47,454 nt of DNA from Welwitschia mirabilis (lineage: Eukaryota > Gnetophyta > Gnetopsida > Welwitschiales). The notes under the pieces were generated by a model. The model was given only the letters and a program-made list of their open reading frames with translations, was not told the origin of the DNA and searched no databases. Location of the stretch: NCBI GenBank assembly GCA_051453625.1, contig JBOZIK010000001.1, positions 177,017,975 through 177,065,428 of the forward strand, written 5' to 3'. Below, in pieces: positions 43,290-47,454 of the stretch. Numbering within the stretch: the stretch's first letter is position 1; each line of letters starts with the position of its first letter. The position numbers and the translations under genes are program-made.

Positions 43290-43481
43290 GGCTTTATATT
43301 TTAGTATTAGAGTAACGAGTTTAAAGATTTTCAACTGATAAATTTGGGGTATTATATTTTGGTATTAGAGCAGTGAGTTTGAAGTTTTTAGTTGATGAAG
43401 TATGGATGTTACATTTTGGTATCGTAGCTACATGAAGTTTTTAAGTGCAAAATTTTAGACATTATAATTTGGTATCAGAGC
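43290..43481 (+). promoter_or_regulatory. four tandem LTR-end/primer-binding-site repeats
   Basis: TAGTATTAGAGT (43,302), TGGTATTAGAGC (43,360), TGGTATCGTAGC (43,418) and TGGTATCAGAGC (43,470) recur at 58, 58 and 52 bp. Each is preceded by a form of GGGTGTTACATTTT. The last is a perfect complement to the initiator-Met tRNA 3' end, as in many gypsy and copia elements. Normally one site follows the LTR. Confidence 0.75.
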
Positions 43482-46400
43482 ATTAACATATATTAGTTTT
43501 TGATATTAGAAAGCCTAGGACATTATAACCAAACATTATAAGATAAAGATTCCAATCATCTCACCATATACTAGGAGATGAAGAACCTCAACTATCGCAT
43601 CTAATACAAAAGAAAAAATAACCCTAGTAATCTAAGTCCAACTTTCTTAATTTAAAAGTCCGAGTATCCTACTTTGTAGTATCTTAAATGCTTAGAAAGA
43701 AAACGATCCTATTTTACTTCATGTTAAGGCTAATGCTTTCTATGTATATCTTCTAAATCTTTCACTTATGATGGATAGACCTTAAGGATAGAATGACATT
43801 TTAATTGTAATTTTATGTTTCTTATTTATGTATTATAGCTTTGCTTGATGTCATCAATGAAATACTATGTCTTTAGATTTATTTTTATGTTTCTTGTTTA
43901 TGTATTGTAGCTTTCCACTATTACATTAATAAGATACAATATTCATAGATCTATTTTATTGATTTTAAATGTGACTAGTAACATGCTTTTAATGCTTTCC
44001 ATAATTCAAATAAATAGTAGTTAATCTTTGGTGTAATCATTTTGATAACAATTTCGGATGTCTTACATACTTGTTATGCTTGTTATCGTACTAAATAATG
44101 TTAAGTTTTATATTATTTTTAAGTGATTTCTTCATGTTGACATTTTTCTTAATAGTTTGTATTGATGATTGATGGTCTTTGGGAATTACATCCTATTTTC
44201 CATGCTTATATAGATATGCCATGGAAAAGAAGATGACTTGAAGTCTTTACTAATACTCATATGGTGAATGAGAATATGTCACCATGCTTGAGCATTAACA
44301 AAGATTAATATTTTCTATTTAATAATATATTAGATATATTTTTGTTGCAAGAAATCTTACTATTACTATTATGCTCATGTTAGATTCTAAGAGATTCACT
44401 CATTCCTAGCTTTAGTTTTTGATCTTTTTAAACATTTCTTCTGTTTGCATTTTTATTTATTAAAATATGTTTTTTTTTGCATTTGATTTTATGTTTTCTT
44501 TTTTTTTCAAGTTTATTACAAATTACCTTTGAGGAGATAATGACACTAGGCCTTTTTCAATAAATGACCTATTCTTTAGTTATAAAAGTTTAGACTTGAG
44601 TAGATTTTTGGAATTGTTGCTATGGATAATGACATGATAGCATTAGTGAGGCATGTATAGTTTTTATTTTTTAGAATTTTAGATTTTATAATTTTTTTTT
44701 TTACTCTTTAGGATGTGGTATTGACCCTATTCTAGTAATAATATTAGTCCTAGTTTACTTACATTTTGATTTTGCCATCTTTATCTTCTATAAAATCTAG
44801 TGGTTGGTATTGTTTCTTTCCACTAATACTTGAGCTAGTTTCTATTTTTAGTTTTTTAAGTTTTCATTAAACTCTATAGCTTTAACCTAAAGTATTATTG
44901 TTATATTAATATTTCCTCATGTAGAGCTAATCATTATGTATAGGTATCACTACATGGTTCTTTTTCAAACTAAGGATGAAGCAACAAAAATCAGAAAAAT
45001 TGAAGGAACCTGAGAATAATAAATATGGAAAAGATCTTTCATCACTCTTTTTCTTTTCTACATTTCAAATGTAGTAGATTTCATTTTCAATTCTATGTAT
45101 GTTAGATAAATTTTTAAATTTCCTATTTAGGATTTTGAGTTTCCATTTTTTTAGGGTTTTCTATGATTTTAATTTCATATCCACTCTCCCATTTTATTTT
45201 TTGTAGTTTACTTTCTATTATCCATTACAAAAACCAATTTGTATAACTATGAATGAAATCCATTCTTGTTTTATTTTTTCACCTTGAATCATGAGCATTG
45301 TCAATCCTAACTAGTGCCATTAGTCTTTTCAATAGATTACCTTTAATTTTTTATTAGATCTTCATCTTATCTTTTTAAACATTTTCTAATATTAAGATCT
45401 TTCTAAGACCATATTCTAAGTAGATCTTGATCAATTGTAAATTATTTCTAAATTTGTAATGTAAATATTCTTAAGTGAATCCATTCCAAATATGGCATGG
45501 AGTTTTATCACTAAAATGGATTATTCCCTTTGTCTTTTCTAATAGATAGCCTTGCCATTTTCAATCTAAAAATTTTTTTAATGTAAGTAAACTATAATGA
45601 ATTATATTCAACTTAATATTTAAATAACCCTTCATGTTTTCTTCACTTTTTTAGTGCACATATATTAGATCCTTATTAAGAGAATTAGAAATCTATACCT
45701 TTTATCATCTATCATAATCATTATCCCTCATCATCTTATTAATTTCCTTCACCTATTAATTCGCATCCTTTATTTTTTAACTAATACCATTCATATCCTA
45801 TCTTATATTATTTATTCTTTAATTAATACCCTTTATCTCTTAATACTTAATAACTCTTGTTAAATTCCTTAAAAGACATATTTAAAAAATTCATAAAGTT
45901 TCAAACTCAAATCAATCATGAAAACTATTCCATCATGAAAATACTTGAGTAAAGTATTCAACACTTGAATCGAATCAAATCAATGCTCAAATTATTAGAA
46001 TACTTATCCAACTAGAAGAGGAAGAGTCTCTTATGTTTTATGAACCTAATACTAGGAGTCTTGAATTAATTGAGAAGTTGAGAATAGTTAAATATCTGAT
46101 ACCCAAATCATATCCTTTAATAATGAGATTGAAACCAGTGAAAACCTAAAGGATGAGTTACTACTAGAGAATAAATTACCACTTAGGAAAATCATGCACT
46201 TGATAAAAGTTATATATGTGAGAATGAGTCACATAGTAATGAAGAGGAGAAAATCAATCAAGAACCTATAAATGATTCATAATATGTAAAACACATGCCT
46301 TCTTCACATAATTTTCACAAGAAAAAGATTTCTATATCATCTCCATCTTTTGAATAAGATTCAATCTTGAATAAAGAAGACAAACCTTTGCTAGACTTGG

Positions 46401-47313
46401 AATGGCTTTCTAATTCTTTTGATGAACAATCACATTCTTCATGTTTTTCAACTCAATTTTTTCTTTATGTTAAAATGATATCTTACAAGATTTATTGATA
46501 AATCATGAGAAAGCTATAGGATGAACCCTCTTAAATCTTTAACACAGAGATGTACTACTTACATGAATAGTGTTATCTTTGATTTTATAAACTCATGTGT
46601 GAAAATTTACACAGATAATTTTTTTAGTTCATGACCATTACTCTCTTAAGCCTACTACCCTTTATCATCTTCAAACTCTTTGCAAAACTTACTTTGAAAA
46701 ACCCATGAATACATTTTAGTTTCATTGCACACTTATAGATTAGATTTTGATTTTAAATTAAACTTAGGATGGGTAGGTCTATACATAATGAAATTAATGT
46801 TACCTAATGGTGTATTTCTCATGGGATCACCCAAGCATTACCACTTGTATAATCATCAAATTAAGAAATTCCACATAGGTAATCCTAAGTTTCATCCATT
46901 TCATAGAATAAACCATTATTGCCTTAAACATTATCATCTAATTCTTCAAATAGGACATTACTTCATAAGGCTTACTAATCATCCACCTCATCCATATTAT
47001 TATTAGTTCATAAAACTTACTAATCTTAGGTAGTGTTCTTTCCACATAAAAAAGAATAATATATCTTAGTCGTTTCATCGTTTTTATTAATATTAAATCT
47101 ATCCTTGCTTTTGAAAAAAAAGTACTTTTTAACTTAGGATTCTTTTATTAAGACTTGCATTTATTTGATATCTCCAATTTGAAATCAAGGAAACAAAAGA
47201 TGGTTTTTCCAATTTCATGATGTTTTTTTACTTCAAGCATTTATGGGGATAAGATTATTTCTTTATTAGGATAATGATTTAATGACCCTTTTTATGTGCT
47301 TAGATATATTTAT
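43482..47313 (+). other. internal region of plus-strand LTR element, no domain recognised
   Basis: Following the primer sites, this should be leader and gag of the element whose LTR is at 40.4-43.4 kb. I could not find a Gag core, zinc knuckle or protease. From about 46,000 the plus strand has a more coding-like texture with interrupted frames (for example EPNTRSLELIEKL near 46,045 and LLDLEWLSNSFDE near 46,390). An open frame at 46,725-47,006 is rich in His, Tyr and Leu but matches nothing I know. The remaining sequence is T-rich and featureless. Confidence 0.35.
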
Positions 47314-47390
47314 GTGAGAGTGAGAGTGAAAGAGAGTGTGAGAGTGAGTGAGTGAGTGAGTGAGAGAGAGAGAGAGAGTGTGTGTATGTG

Positions 47391-47454
<64 letters not shown>
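47314..47454. repeat. compound microsatellite (GAGT)n (GA)n (TG)n
   Basis: Starting with GTGAGAGTGAGAGTG, it passes through GAGTGAGTGAGTGAGTGAG and a GA tract into a long TG tract that reaches the window edge, so its true length is unknown. TG tracts can adopt left-handed DNA. Confidence 0.95.

Larger units (their letters stand above)
40385..43410 (+). repeat. long gypsy LTR, plus strand
   Basis: It starts TGTAACGGAGGGGAATTTCC exactly where LINE sequence stops. It ends in GGATGTTACA just before a primer site, so the ends form the inverted pair TGTAAC...GTTACA. A length of about 3 kb suits Del/Tekay/Retand-type gypsy LTRs. A TATA box CTATAAATAGG is at 41,485-41,495. A repeated pair with GAGCTCCCATTGGCCATGGG occurs at 41.8-42.0 kb. 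The short frame at 42,051-42,239 has no domain. The outer LTR end is inferred from the LINE break. Confidence 0.55.

Noticed and set aside
46725-47006. 93-codon plus-strand frame as a real gene
   Set aside because: His/Tyr/Leu-rich, no domain, and flanking codons in the same frame are full of stops; at most a piece of a decayed element frame.

Overview
This is nuclear DNA of a plant, most likely a seed plant with a large, repeat-filled genome. The sequence shows no intact gene. Nearly everything recognisable is a decayed transposable element of plant type: Ty3/gypsy elements of the Athila/Tat kind with tRNA-Asp-type primer sites, a chromovirus-like gypsy remnant, a SIRE-like copia LTR, two L1-clade LINEs and several tRNA-derived (SINE-like) segments. 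Most of the window is very AT-rich and CG-poor. The decay is dominated by C-to-T and G-to-A changes: TAG stops at CAG sites, Cys to Tyr in zinc fingers, and a GGCGCCGTTGCC primer site now read as GGCATCATTACC. That fits long-methylated repeats losing cytosines by deamination. Very low GC of this kind has been reported for Welwitschia, but I cannot name the species from this sequence.

Layout. 1-660 is an AT-rich long-period repeat. 660-4,750 is less AT-rich and carries SINE-like segments and a receptor-kinase fragment (minus strand). 5,260-7,940 is a 5'-truncated LINE (plus). 8,000-10,434 is unassigned, with a 130-bp direct repeat. After a gap, 10,535-11,811 is a broken copy of a repeat seen again at 15,092-16,400, cut by a SIRE-like LTR (11,812-13,121). 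About 13,200-20,647 is a minus-strand, non-autonomous gag-protease LTR element with 1,081-bp LTRs. It lies inside the protease of an older chromovirus-like element (20,648 to about 21,115). 22,360-23,040 is a degenerate 20-bp repeat array, followed by a TATA region and a spliced pseudogene of unknown family (24,204-25,727, plus). About 28,425-35,925 is a decayed Athila-like element (minus) with protease, reverse transcriptase, RNase H and integrase, split by a small coding-free LTR element (29,649-31,625). A second gag/primer-site copy follows (36,790-37,650). 37,900-40,384 is the 5' part of another LINE (plus), cut at the start of a long plus-strand LTR (40,385 to about 43,410). That LTR ends in four tandem primer-site repeats, and its internal region runs to the window end, which closes in a GT-rich microsatellite.

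No pathway is encoded. The elements relate by nesting: younger ones sit inside older ones, so boundaries give relative ages. The best candidates for something undescribed are the spliced pseudogene with 18 in-frame stops and no frameshift, the gag-protease element with a recurring palindromic motif in both its LTRs and its internal region, and the tandemly repeated primer-binding site. Runs of N at 10,435-10,534, 13,122-13,221, 33,500-33,509 and 38,046-38,090 mark assembly gaps.
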